Of a stretch of 64,000 nt of DNA, positions 1 through 11,717 are shown in pieces. This DNA comes from Arthrobacter sp. NtRootA1 (GTDB lineage Bacteria; Actinomycetota; Actinomycetes; Actinomycetales; Micrococcaceae). How positions within the stretch are numbered: the stretch's first letter is position 1; each line of letters begins with the position of its first letter. The DNA lies in assembly GCF_019976975.1 (NCBI RefSeq), contig NZ_AP024630.1, positions 4,278,001 to 4,342,000 of the forward strand. The letters run 5' to 3'. The notes under the pieces are model-generated. The model was not told the origin of the DNA. It saw nothing but the letters and a program-made list of their open reading frames with translations, and did not search any database. A program made the position numbers and the translations under genes.

Positions 1-254
1 TCCACCAGCCCGCCGAGGTACGCCTGCGCGTCGTCGGTTTCGGGGGTGACGCCAGCAATGTCGCGGCCTGCGCAAAAGGCCCGTCCCTCTCCGCGAAGCA
101 GCAGCGCCCGCACCTCACCGCGCGAGGCGGCGGCAGCGGCGTCGTCGTACGCCTTATCCAGTTCAGCAAGCGCGTCCTCGTTGAGCGAGTTCAGCTTTTC
201 GGGGGCATTGAGGACAATTTCGGCAATGCCGTTGGCAATGGAGAGCTCGATCAT
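1..254 (-). CDS. paaG: 2-(1,2-epoxy-1,2-dihydrophenyl)acetyl-CoA isomerase, partial (C-terminus outside window)
   Basis: About 84 N-terminal residues of a crotonase-fold enzyme are visible; the gene runs off the left edge. Diagnostic segments are NAPEKLNSLN near the start and RGEGRAFCAGRDI around residues 58-70, the acyl-CoA-binding/oxyanion segment of enoyl-CoA hydratases/isomerases. The FCAG[RQ]D form and its place 8 bp downstream of paaE fit PaaG, which isomerises ring-1,2-epoxyphenylacetyl-CoA to oxepin-CoA. The ATG is at 254-252. Another phenylacetate-linked crotonase cannot be excluded without the catalytic C-terminal half. Confidence 0.75.
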   Translation of the reverse strand, partial: MIELSIANGIAEIVLNAPEKLNSLNEDALAELDKAYDDAAAAASRGEVRALLLRGEGRAFCAGRDIAGVTPETDDAQAYLGGLV

Positions 255-262
255 GGGACTCC

Positions 263-1468
263 TTAGACGTCGAAGTCGACGGTAACTTCTTCGCTGGTGG
301 GGTGTGACTGGCAGGTGAGGACGTAGCCCTTGTCCAGCTCATCCTGCTCTAGGGCGTAGTTCTCATCCATGGAAACCGTACCGCTCACAAGCTTGGCGCG
401 GCAGGTGCCGCAGACCCCGCCTGCACATGCGAACGGAACGTCTGGGCGGACACGCAGCGCAGCGTTGAGGATGGACTCGCGGGCGTGCGTGGGACTGGCG
501 ACATCGCCGGTCAAACCATCCAGCTTGAACGTGATCTTGTAGGTTTCCTTCGACTCGTCCTCCACAACGGGACGGCCGGCGTTACCCTCAGGACGGTCCG
601 GACGACCAGTGGTGAACAGCTCGAAGCGCACGTGCTCGGGCTTCACACCGCGGGCAGCAAGCGTGTCGCGGCACAGTTGGACCAGCTCGAACGGTCCGCA
701 GAGGAACCATTCGTCCACATCCTCGGCATGGATGGCGCTGCTCAGCAAGGCCTGCAGCTTCTCCGAATCAATGCGGCCGGTCATCAACGGGGCGATCCGC
801 TGCTCGCGGGACAAAACGTGGTGCAGCGCCAGGCGCGACGGGTACTTGTCCTTCAGGTCCGCCAGCTCCTCAAGGAACATGACGTCCATTGCGGCCTTGT
901 TGGCATAGATCAGGTCAAACGTGGTCTCGGGATTGGCGGCCAGCAGCGTCCGCGCAATCGCCATGACGGGCGTGATGCCTGAACCCGCAGCGATCGCAAC
1001 GAAGTTCCCGGGCTCTCCCGCCAACTCCTCCGGGTGGTTCATGGAGTTCATGACGTTGTGCTGGACTGACGAGCCGTCCTTGCCGTGCCGTGAAATGAAC
1101 GCGCCCTGCGGGCTCATGACGTCAAGGACGTCGCCGGCCTTCAGCTCGGCATTGGCCCACGTGGAGAAGACACCGCCAAGGTCTTTCTTGACGGCCACCC
1201 GAATCTCGCTGCTGCCATCCGCGAAAGTGCGCGGCTCTGCGCAGATCGAGTAGCTGCGGCGGACCTCGTGCGGCTGACCTTGCTCATCGGGCAGCGTGGT
1301 GCGCAGCGCGACGTACTGGCCAGGGAGGTAGTCATACTGACCGGCCAGCTCGGCAGGAACAGCGAACGTCACCTCGATTGCGTCGTCCGTAAGGCGCCGG
1401 ACGTCCGAGACGGTCAGGGTATGGAAAGACGCACGACGGCGGCTGGCCGTCTGGGTTTCGGTGGTCAT
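263..1468 (-). CDS. paaE: 1,2-phenylacetyl-CoA epoxidase reductase subunit PaaE
   Basis: 401 aa. Passes electrons from NADPH through FAD and a [2Fe-2S] cluster to the PaaAC oxygenase. The N-terminal half is a ferredoxin-NADP reductase module with the flavin motif RRSYSIC and the nucleotide-binding AAGSGITP segment. The C-terminus is a plant-type ferredoxin with CAGGVCGTC and a later Cys in LTCQSHP. The reading frame extends 43 codons further upstream, but that part overlaps paaD, so the ATG at 1468, 8 bp after the paaD stop, is preferred. Fifth gene of the paaABCDE operon. Confidence 0.94.
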   Translation of the reverse strand: MTTETQTASRRRASFHTLTVSDVRRLTDDAIEVTFAVPAELAGQYDYLPGQYVALRTTLPDEQGQPHEVRRSYSICAEPRTFADGSSEIRVAVKKDLGGVFSTWANAELKAGDVLDVMSPQGAFISRHGKDGSSVQHNVMNSMNHPEELAGEPGNFVAIAAGSGITPVMAIARTLLAANPETTFDLIYANKAAMDVMFLEELADLKDKYPSRLALHHVLSREQRIAPLMTGRIDSEKLQALLSSAIHAEDVDEWFLCGPFELVQLCRDTLAARGVKPEHVRFELFTTGRPDRPEGNAGRPVVEDESKETYKITFKLDGLTGDVASPTHARESILNAALRVRPDVPFACAGGVCGTCRAKLVSGTVSMDENYALEQDELDKGYVLTCQSHPTSEEVTVDFDV

Positions 1469-1476
1469 GGAATTCC

Positions 1477-2046
1477 TTAGAGGACTTTGAAGTAGTCGAA
1501 CGGTTCCTTGCAGTCCTGGCAGACGAACAACGCCTTGCAGGACGTGGAACCAAAGCGGGTGAGCTCCTTGGTGTTCAGCGAAGAACACTGTGGGCATTTC
1601 ACGGCCAGGTTCAAACGAACGGGACCTGAATGCCCGCCGGCGGCAGCACGGCCCGTAGGGGGCGCGATCCCATATTCCTGCAGCTTGGCCTTGCCGGACT
1701 CCGTCATCCAGTCGGTGGTCCAGGCTGGGGACAGCACCAGGTTGATGTGCACGCTTGCGTAGCCCTCCTTCTCGAAGGCCCTCCGCAGGTCGTCACCAAT
1801 CGCGTCCATCGCCGGGCAGCCCGAGTACGTGGGCGTGATGGTGACCTCGACGGCGGTACGTGAGGTGCCGCCGTCGTCCGCTTTGTCCGTGAGCTGCTGC
1901 CCGTCCGTCGCCTCGACGACGTGAACGCCGCGGAGGATGCCGAGGTCCTCGATGGTGAGGACCGGGATCTCCGGATCGCAGACCGTGGACGCAATGTCCC
2001 ACGCCCGCTGCTCTTGTGTCCTTACCTGCGTTGCCATGATGGTCAC
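1477..2046 (-). CDS. paaD: Phenylacetate degradation protein PaaD (SUF-like/MIP18 family)
   Basis: 189 aa. An N-terminal DUF59/MIP18 domain (CDPEIPVLTIEDLGI near residues 23-37) is followed by a C-terminal zinc ribbon with four cysteines (CPQC ... CQDC). PaaD proteins are thought to help assemble the iron centre of the epoxidase rather than catalyse a step. A GTG at 2046 overlaps the paaC stop by 4 bp (GTGA), which suggests translational coupling; an ATG at 2037 is the alternative start and removes only three residues. Confidence 0.92.
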   Translation of the reverse strand: MTIMATQVRTQEQRAWDIASTVCDPEIPVLTIEDLGILRGVHVVEATDGQQLTDKADDGGTSRTAVEVTITPTYSGCPAMDAIGDDLRRAFEKEGYASVHINLVLSPAWTTDWMTESGKAKLQEYGIAPPTGRAAAGGHSGPVRLNLAVKCPQCSSLNTKELTRFGSTSCKALFVCQDCKEPFDYFKVL

Positions 2047-2963
2047 CAGCTCGCGCCAGGGTGCTCGCGGGCCAGGACCTGCATTTCAGCAATGATGTAA
2101 CCCAGGAATTCGGAATGCTTGCCGCGGCGGCCGCCTCCCAGTGCTTGCGGAACCGCAGGGATGTCCAGTTCGGCTTCGGCCATGATCTCGCCGGTGAGCC
2201 GGTCAAACCCAGCGCGCAGGCTTGAGGGCTGGACAGCCACGCCGGCCTCGGCCAAGCGGGTGGTCAGCTCATCGTCTTCGAAGAGTTCGTCCACGTACGG
2301 CCATACGAGCTTGAAGCCCTGGATGATGCGGGCGCGGGATTCGTCCGTGCCGCCAGCCAGGCGCAGTACCCACTGGGCACTGTGGTCGCGGTGGTAATCC
2401 ACTTCCTTCACGGCCTTCGCGGAGATGGCTGCCAGGGTGGCGTCCTTGGATGCGGTGAGGGCCGTGTAGAGCTCGTACTGGTAGTAGCTCACGATGAACT
2501 GGCGGGCGATGGTCACCGCGAAGTCCCCGTTGGGCTGCTCGAACAGGTGCGCAGAACGGAACTCGTGCTCACGGCGGAAATAGGCCAGATCGTCCTCGGA
2601 CTTGTCCCACGCGGCACCCGCATAGGTCAGGAACGAGCGCGCGTGGCCCAACTGGTCCAGCGCGATGTTGCCGAGCGCGATGTCTTCCTCAAGCTCAGGA
2701 GCACGGGAAATCCAGTGGCCCAGGCGCTGCGCCAGGATCAGTCCGTCGTCGCCGATCCTCAGGGCAAATTCCGCCACGTCCTCGCTTGGCTTGACCTGTC
2801 CACGCCGTACTTCGAGGGCGATGTCCTCCGGGCGGAGGGCATTGCCCGGCGTGATGCGGGTAGCGCTGGCTGAACCGTCACCGGAAGCTCCGGCTCCCTG
2901 GACGCCCACGGAGATGTCGCCGTGGCCTTCAATGGCGAAGTCAGTGTCTTTGTCAGTCATCAC
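2043..2963 (-). CDS. paaC: 1,2-phenylacetyl-CoA epoxidase subunit PaaC
   Basis: 306 aa ferritin-like helical protein, the structural partner of catalytic PaaA. The conserved part starts around residue 50 (segments ISRAPELEEDIALGNIALD, LGHARSF, EVDYHRDH) and covers the expected ~250 residues. The first ~45 residues are a low-complexity extension not needed for the fold. Start is GTG 2963 or the adjacent ATG 2960; both overlap the end of paaB. Co-transcribed with its neighbours. Confidence 0.93.
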   Translation of the reverse strand: MMTDKDTDFAIEGHGDISVGVQGAGASGDGSASATRITPGNALRPEDIALEVRRGQVKPSEDVAEFALRIGDDGLILAQRLGHWISRAPELEEDIALGNIALDQLGHARSFLTYAGAAWDKSEDDLAYFRREHEFRSAHLFEQPNGDFAVTIARQFIVSYYQYELYTALTASKDATLAAISAKAVKEVDYHRDHSAQWVLRLAGGTDESRARIIQGFKLVWPYVDELFEDDELTTRLAEAGVAVQPSSLRAGFDRLTGEIMAEAELDIPAVPQALGGGRRGKHSEFLGYIIAEMQVLAREHPGASW

Positions 2964-3346
2964 AGGTGCTTCACGCCTTCGCTCTTGGTGTAATACGTGG
3001 CGTGGCGGTAGTCCTTGCCCTGGGGGGACTCGAAGAAGGCGCCCTTGGAATCGGGATCGCTGGAGGAGATAGCCTCGGCCGGGACCACCCAGATAGAGAC
3101 GCCTTCATTACGACGCGTGTAAAGGTCGCGGGCATTCCTGAGGGCCATCGCGGCGTCAGGAGCGTGCAAGGACCCGGCGTGCACGTGGGACAGGCCACGG
3201 CTGGAGCGCACGAAGACCTCCCACAAGGACCACGGGGCCTCGTGGTGCTGCTGTTCCGCCGGCGTAGTCGCCGCGACCTTGGGGGCCTCGCGCTTGATCT
3301 CGCTGGCCGAGCTTGCCGGTTCTTCCGGGTTACCGTGAGGACTCAT
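2960..3346 (-). CDS. paaB: 1,2-phenylacetyl-CoA epoxidase subunit PaaB
   Basis: 128 aa. The PaaB domain occupies roughly residues 38-128 (PWSLWEVFVRSSRGLSHVH, then DLYTRRNEGVSIWVVP). PaaB is a small non-catalytic subunit proposed to help assemble the complex. About 35 residues of polar N-terminal extension precede it, longer than in the roughly 95-residue E. coli protein. The ATG at 3346 overlaps the paaA stop by 4 bp. Confidence 0.93.
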   Translation of the reverse strand: MSPHGNPEEPASSASEIKREAPKVAATTPAEQQHHEAPWSLWEVFVRSSRGLSHVHAGSLHAPDAAMALRNARDLYTRRNEGVSIWVVPAEAISSSDPDSKGAFFESPQGKDYRHATYYTKSEGVKHL

Positions 3347-4338
3347 GCTGCGTGTTCCTTCTGTGCTTGCTTGCGGGCGTAGGCAACGGCGGCTTCGCGA
3401 ACCCAGGCACCGTTTTCGTGTGCCTCACGGCGGCGCTCGATGCGCTGCGAGTTGCAGGGGCCTCGGCCGGCCAAGACTTCCTTGAACTCGTTCCAGTCCA
3501 GGGGTCCGTGCTCCCACTTCTTGGTTTCTTCGTTGAAACGGATGTCCTTGTCAGGCAGGGTCAGGCCGAGGACCTTGACCTGCTCCACCATCATGCCGAC
3601 GAACCGGCTGCGCAGTTCATCGTTGCTGAACCTCTTGATGTTCCAGGCCATGGATTGCTTGGAGTTGGGTGAGTCATCATCCGGCGGGCCAAACATCATC
3701 AGCGACGGCGCGTACCAGCGGTTTACGGCCTCCTGGGCCATCTGCTTCTGCTCAGGCGTGCCGTTGGACAGTTCCAGCAGGATCTCGAAACCCTGGCGCT
3801 GGTGGAAGGACTCTTCCTTGCAGATGCGCACCATCGCGCGTCCATAAGGACCGAACGAGGCCCGGCACAGCGGTACCTGGTTGCAGATCGCCGCGCCATC
3901 CACGAGCCAACCGATGGCTCCCATGTCCGCCCAGGAAATCGCCGGGTAGTTGAAGATCGACGAGTACCGGGCCTTGCCGGCAATGAGGTCTTCCATCATC
4001 TTGTCCCGGGTCTGGCCCAGGGTCTCAGCTGCCGAGTAGAGATACAGGCCGTGGCCTGCCTCGTCCTGGACCTTGGCCATAAGGATGGACTTGCGCTTCA
4101 GGCTGGGAGCGCGGGTGATCCAGTTGGCTTCCGGCTGCATGCCGATGATTTCCGAGTGCGCGTGCTGCGAGATCTGACGCAGCAAAGTCTTGCGGTAAGC
4201 CTCCGGCATCCAGTCGCGCGGTTCGATGCGCGAGTCTTCCGAAATGATGCGATCAAAGTACGCCTTCCCGGCTGCCTCCCGCTCCTGCTCTTCCGGGGAC
4301 AGCTCAGCGGGCACTGATTGCAGATTCTGCGATGCCAT
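3343..4338 (-). CDS. paaA: 1,2-phenylacetyl-CoA epoxidase catalytic subunit PaaA
   Basis: 331 aa. Di-iron oxygenase subunit that epoxidises the aromatic ring of phenylacetyl-CoA with O2. The carboxylate/His iron ligands lie in the ferritin-like motifs QDEAGHG and KEESFHQRQGFE. I chose ATG 4338 because AGGAG sits 5-6 bases upstream; the frame continues 21 codons further, but that part covers the operator. First gene of the operon, directly behind a 22-bp palindrome shared with the three other paa loci of the window. Confidence 0.96.
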   Translation of the reverse strand: MASQNLQSVPAELSPEEQEREAAGKAYFDRIISEDSRIEPRDWMPEAYRKTLLRQISQHAHSEIIGMQPEANWITRAPSLKRKSILMAKVQDEAGHGLYLYSAAETLGQTRDKMMEDLIAGKARYSSIFNYPAISWADMGAIGWLVDGAAICNQVPLCRASFGPYGRAMVRICKEESFHQRQGFEILLELSNGTPEQKQMAQEAVNRWYAPSLMMFGPPDDDSPNSKQSMAWNIKRFSNDELRSRFVGMMVEQVKVLGLTLPDKDIRFNEETKKWEHGPLDWNEFKEVLAGRGPCNSQRIERRREAHENGAWVREAAVAYARKQAQKEHAA

Positions 4339-4354
4339 GGTTGCTCCTAATAAA

Positions 4355-4376
4355 TTACCGACCGTTCGTTCAGAAT
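4355..4376. promoter_or_regulatory. Candidate PaaR operator 1 (paaABCDE promoter)
   Basis: 22-bp imperfect palindrome with halves TTACCGACCG and CGTTCAGAAT around a 2-bp centre. It lies 17 bp upstream of the paaA start. Closely related copies occur at 24380, 35699 and 49332, each in front of other phenylacetate genes. Assignment to the TetR regulator at 26283 is inference. Confidence 0.75.
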
Positions 4377-4538
4377 ATGCGGAGCGGACGTTTTCAGTCA
4401 AGCGTTCAGTGAGACATCAAGGGCTGATGACGAGGGCATGGGTGCAGCTGGGCGTTGTGACAAGGTGGTCTTTGCTGCCCGTGTTAACTTGGGATGGGAC
4501 CTGAGCCGTCCCAAGCCCCCGCAAGAAAAGAGCCTCAC

Positions 4539-5135
4539 GTGGAATCGCCCCAGCCCTTCAGGATCCTCACTGTCTGCACAGGGAACATCTGCCGTTCCCC
4601 TGTGGCGGAACGGCTGCTGCAGGCGGGCCTCAACCACGCAAGCCCAGGATCATTCGAGGTTCGCAGCGCCGGCACACGCGCCATGGTCGGAGAGCCGATT
4701 CAACCCCTCTCGGCCAAGATGATCAGCACCTTCCGGGGCAGCCCCGACAACTTCGCGGCCAGGCAGCTCAACCAGAAGATCCTCCGGGAAACCGACCTTG
4801 TGCTGGCAATGACGTCCAGGCACCGGGGCGAAGTCCTTCAGCTGGATGCCTCCTTGTTGAAGCGAACGTTCACCATCCGTGAATTTGCGAGGATGCTTGC
4901 CGTCCTGGAGACGCGTGGTGATGTTGTTCCGGAGGGCGACATCGTGGAATTCTGGCGGGCTCTTCCCGCCCGTGCCGCTTCCGTCCGTCATCTTGCCCTC
5001 GCCGCCGATCCTGCCGACAACGACGTGGTAGACCCCTACCGCCGAGCGGAAGAGGTCTACCACCAGATGGAGGATGAGTTGGCCCCGGCCATCCTGGGCA
5101 TCCTCCGCTTTGCACGCCTTACGGCGCCGGCCTAG
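4539..5135 (+). CDS. Low-molecular-weight protein tyrosine phosphatase family protein
   Basis: 198 aa from GTG 4539, which has a purine-rich AAGAAAAGAG upstream; an ATG at 4494 would add 15 unsupported residues. The P-loop VCTGNICRSP (CX5RS) starts within the first 15 residues, and a DPY segment near the C-terminus supplies the usual general acid. Typical LMW-PTPs are about 150 aa; the extra length is in the middle (residues ~100-150). In actinobacteria this family dephosphorylates phosphotyrosine proteins or is tied to exopolysaccharide control or arsenate reduction; no such partner is adjacent. Divergent from paaA. Confidence 0.85.
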   Translation: MESPQPFRILTVCTGNICRSPVAERLLQAGLNHASPGSFEVRSAGTRAMVGEPIQPLSAKMISTFRGSPDNFAARQLNQKILRETDLVLAMTSRHRGEVLQLDASLLKRTFTIREFARMLAVLETRGDVVPEGDIVEFWRALPARAASVRHLALAADPADNDVVDPYRRAEEVYHQMEDELAPAILGILRFARLTAPA

Positions 5136-5148
5136 GTTAGCTGCCTTA

Positions 5149-6093
5149 CTAGTTAAGTCCGATCACCAACATCTGGCTCGTGCCGGGAATGCAGGTCTGC
5201 AGGACAACCGCGGGGAAGCCGCCGAAGACAGCCGCCACATTGTTGGTGGTTCCGGGGTTGGGGACTTGGCCCCTTCCGGTCACTGTGTACGTGCCGTAGC
5301 CTGGGATGTTCACCGTCTGTCCCACACCGATGCCGGAGAAGCGTGCCCAACCTCCACAGAAGTCGTGCTCGGTGATGAACAGTGCGTAGGCGTCCGTGGG
5401 AGTGTAATGGATCGGCCCTATGCACGCGTCCACCAGGCTCTGGCCTCCCGATCCAGCCACGTAGATCGTCCAGCCCGCGGCTACGGGAGCAGGGGCTTGC
5501 GCCGGAGCGGCCTGCGCGGCGGCCTGGGCTGGGGCGGCAGCGGGCGCCGGTGCCGGCTCGATCAGTGGAACCGCTGGTCCAGTAAGCTTCAGGACTTGGC
5601 CGGGCACGATGACGGAGTAGCCGCTCAATCCATTGGCAGCCAACATCTCGTTCATGTTCACCCCGAACCGGGCAGCTATGGAGCCCACGGTATCTCCGGC
5701 GACAACCGTATAGAGGTTGGTATCCACCGCTGGCGGCGCGGGTGCGGCCGGTGCAGGTTCTGCAGCCGGCGCCGCGGCCACGGCCGGTTCGACGGCGGGA
5801 ACCTTGGCTTCGGTTGCGGGTGTCGCTGCTGCTTCACTCGCAGCGGGCGTGGCCGGGCTGGAGTCTGAGGCCTGGGGGGTCGCCAGTTGTTCACTGGACA
5901 CATTCTGGCCCGCATCGGCTGCGGGGTTGTTTGCCTGTGAAAGAACCCCAAAAATCAACGGAATTAGTCCTATAACAACAATGATGGCAATTGCGATCAG
6001 CAGGACTTTATTTTTGCGGGACCCCGGCAGCAAGGTACCGCGGGGCGCGTTCTTTGACAGAGTAGTTTGAAGCTCGTCATTGTAAATGTTCAT
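5149..6093 (-). CDS. Membrane-anchored LysM protein with sortase-like C-terminal domain
   Basis: 314 aa from ATG 6093; a further 31 in-frame codons upstream look non-coding. Order: cytosolic basic N-terminus, one membrane helix (~29-50), long Ala/Pro linker, one LysM domain (~127-170), second Ala/Pro linker, then a C-terminal domain (~208-314). The last domain resembles a sortase: EHDFCGGWARF (His243) matches the catalytic-His segment, VGQTVNI the next strand, and LQTC (Cys301) the catalytic Cys strand. The usual Arg a few residues on appears to be Gln307/Met308. LysM should bind peptidoglycan. The sortase assignment is by eye and activity is uncertain. Confidence 0.8.
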   Translation of the reverse strand: MNIYNDELQTTLSKNAPRGTLLPGSRKNKVLLIAIAIIVVIGLIPLIFGVLSQANNPAADAGQNVSSEQLATPQASDSSPATPAASEAAATPATEAKVPAVEPAVAAAPAAEPAPAAPAPPAVDTNLYTVVAGDTVGSIAARFGVNMNEMLAANGLSGYSVIVPGQVLKLTGPAVPLIEPAPAPAAAPAQAAAQAAPAQAPAPVAAGWTIYVAGSGGQSLVDACIGPIHYTPTDAYALFITEHDFCGGWARFSGIGVGQTVNIPGYGTYTVTGRGQVPNPGTTNNVAAVFGGFPAVVLQTCIPGTSQMLVIGLN

Positions 6094-6446
6094 TAGATGT
6101 CCCAGATCCGTGGCTGTTGTCTGAGCACGCAGAAGTCCCAAGGGAGGGGCGTATGCGATAGCACAGAAGTGTGATGGGAGCCCCACTCGTCACGTGCGAG
6201 GGAGCGAACCACCGCTGAGCCGGCGGAACAGAATTTCAGAAACCCTAGGGAACTTAATGCTAAGAATCGGCCATTGGCACCGCACGAGTAGCAGATACTC
6301 GTCTTTTTCTTTGATGTCCTGAATTAGCACTAGGTAGTACGCAATTTTCCGGGATAAGCCACTTGTTTAGGCGAGCACCGGTACTCGTTCCGTTTCCTTC
6401 ACCTGAGGCTCACACTCTGTTCACGGCAGCCGTTAACAGTGGAGCC
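6094..6446. other. 353-bp divergent intergenic region without a supported gene
   Basis: Lies between the minus-strand LysM gene and plus-strand phoD and must hold both promoters. It is less GC-rich than the flanks, especially 6235-6360. No convincing ORF, tRNA or repeat is visible. An A/T-rich stretch near 6300-6345 could contain the phoD promoter. I could not fold the region or match a known riboswitch with confidence. Confidence 0.5.
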
Positions 6447-8096
6447 ATGACTGATCTCTCACGCCGCACCCTCGTCAAAACATCCTTAACCGGCTTGGCA
6501 TTGGCTGGCCTGGCGACCGGTACCGCCGCGCCTGCCCCCGCTGCTATCCCCTTGGTCCGCAACCGCCTCACACTCCCGACTGGAATCGCCACCGGGGATG
6601 TCACCACCGATTCCGCTGTCCTCTGGTCACGTGCTTCGGGCCCGGGCCGCTTGAGCGCCCGGCTGCAGGCAGTGGATAGCGCGGGCGAAATCCTCCGTGG
6701 ACGCTACGGATTCAGCCGCACCATCCAAGGCCCCCTCGCTACCGAAGCCAGCGACTTCACCGCCAAGATCCACGCCAAAGGACTTCCTGCGGGGACCCGC
6801 TTCGCCCTGGAACTGAACTTCGAGGACGAGAACGGCCTCGGCGACTCAGTCAAGGGAACGTTCACTACGGCGCCGGACTCATCCGGGAACGGCGGCCCCG
6901 AAGACCCGCGCGGGGGCGGCAGGCCATCGTCGGCCTCCCAGTCCTTCGTGTGGACCGGCGACACTGCAGGGCAGGGCTGGGGCATCAACGAGGAGATCGG
7001 CGGCATGCGTGGCTACCAGGCAATGCACGCAACGCGCCCGGATTTCTTCATCCACTCCGGCGACACCATCTACGCCGACGGCCCCATTGCCGCCACGGTC
7101 ACGGAGAAAGACGGCCAAGTGTGGGGGAACATCGTCACCGAGGAAGTCTCCAAGGTCGCCGAGACACTCACGGAATACCGGGGTCGTCACCGTTACAACT
7201 CACTGGACGTGAATATGCGCAGCATGTTCGCCGAGGTTCCCGTGATCGCCCAGTGGGATGACCACGAGACACACAACAACTGGTACCCCGGCCAGATCCT
7301 GGACGACTCCCGTTACACCGAACGCAACGTGAACGTCCTGGCCGCCCGCGGGCGCCAGGCCTGGCAGGAGAACATGCCGATCGCAGACTCCGCGGCGCTA
7401 TGGCGCCCAGGAACGTTCGACGCCGGGCAGTACCAACCTGCGCGCATCTACCGGAAGATTGCGCGCGGCCCGCAGCTGGATATCTTCTGCCTGGACATGA
7501 GGACCTACAAGTCCCCCAACACAGACGGCAAGGAGCCGTACGCCACCAACATCCTGGGCCAGGAACAGGTGGACTGGCTCATCAAGGAAGTACGCCAATC
7601 CAAGGCAACGTGGAAGGTGATCGCAGCCGATCTGCCGCTGGGCATCATCGTTCCGGATGGGCCTGTGAACCAAGAGAGCCTCTCCAACCGGGACAACGGT
7701 GCTCCCCTCGGCCGCGAACTGGAAATCGCGGGCGTATTGAGTGCCTTCAAACGGTACGGCGTGAAGAACACGGTGTGGCTAACGGCGGACGTGCACTACT
7801 GCGCAGCCCATAACTACTCCCCCGAACGTGCATCCTTCACTGATTTCGATCCCTTCTGGGAGTTCGTGGCTGGCCCTATCAACGCGGGCTCGTTCGGTCC
7901 GAATGACATGGACGGAACGTTTGGACCCGAAGTCGTGTTCTCAAAGGCCGGGCGCTTCCCGGGTGAGTCCCCGAGGGATGGCGAGAACCAATATTTCGGG
8001 CACGTGGACCTCGCCGTAGACGGCACCTTCACCGCGAGCCTGCGCAACGCCAACGGAGCTGTGCTGTTCTCAAAGACCCTCACCCCGGAGCGCTGA
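6447..8096 (+). CDS. phoD: Secreted alkaline phosphatase D (PhoD-like, Tat substrate)
   Basis: 549 aa from ATG 6447 (GTGGAGCC upstream); an upstream in-frame extension of 28 codons would bury the signal peptide. The N-terminus carries a twin-arginine signal SRRTLVK followed by an Ala-rich hydrophobic stretch. The PhoD N-terminal domain comes next (RNRLTLPTGIATGDVTTDSAVLWSR region). The metallophosphatase core has WTGDTAGQGWG, HSGDTIYADGP, WDDHETHNN and TADVHYCAAHNY. Likely releases phosphate from extracellular phospho-mono/diesters using Ca/Fe. Followed by a strong hairpin at 8111. Confidence 0.92.
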   Translation: MTDLSRRTLVKTSLTGLALAGLATGTAAPAPAAIPLVRNRLTLPTGIATGDVTTDSAVLWSRASGPGRLSARLQAVDSAGEILRGRYGFSRTIQGPLATEASDFTAKIHAKGLPAGTRFALELNFEDENGLGDSVKGTFTTAPDSSGNGGPEDPRGGGRPSSASQSFVWTGDTAGQGWGINEEIGGMRGYQAMHATRPDFFIHSGDTIYADGPIAATVTEKDGQVWGNIVTEEVSKVAETLTEYRGRHRYNSLDVNMRSMFAEVPVIAQWDDHETHNNWYPGQILDDSRYTERNVNVLAARGRQAWQENMPIADSAALWRPGTFDAGQYQPARIYRKIARGPQLDIFCLDMRTYKSPNTDGKEPYATNILGQEQVDWLIKEVRQSKATWKVIAADLPLGIIVPDGPVNQESLSNRDNGAPLGRELEIAGVLSAFKRYGVKNTVWLTADVHYCAAHNYSPERASFTDFDPFWEFVAGPINAGSFGPNDMDGTFGPEVVFSKAGRFPGESPRDGENQYFGHVDLAVDGTFTASLRNANGAVLFSKTLTPER

Positions 8097-8110
8097 GCCC
8101 AACCAGCTCG

Positions 8111-8150
8111 CAGTAGTGGTTGTTCGAAGCCCTCAGAACAACCACTACTG
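8111..8150. terminator. Perfect 15-bp-arm hairpin after phoD
   Basis: Arms CAGTAGTGGTTGTTC and its exact reverse complement are separated by 10 bases, 14 bp after the phoD stop. There is no long T-run, as is common for actinobacterial terminators. Confidence 0.75.
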
Positions 8151-8291
8151 CCAATCAGATGGGGTTTCACGGGACGTCACCTTTGTGTGTTGCCGGTCAC
8201 TTAAGCCCGCTTTCGGCGTATGCTCTCCTCAGCGCAAAGGCAAGATGCGTTGTTCGCTTTTGGTGGGGCCACTTTTGAAGGCAGGGGTTCA

Positions 8292-11713
<3,422 letters not shown>

Positions 11714-11717
<4 letters not shown>

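Noticed and set aside
1469..1597. 43-codon upstream extension of paaE
   Set aside because: Overlaps paaD in another frame and lacks similarity to PaaE; ATG 1468 after an 8-bp gap fits the operon.
5074..5868. 264-codon open frame opposite the LysM gene
   Set aside because: Low-complexity Gly/Arg sequence arising from the Ala/Pro linkers of the real gene on the other strand.
6094..6446. Possible c-di-AMP (ydaO) riboswitch before the LysM gene
   Set aside because: Cell-wall LysM genes in actinobacteria can carry it and some short purine-rich blocks are present, but I could not match the conserved core on the minus strand.
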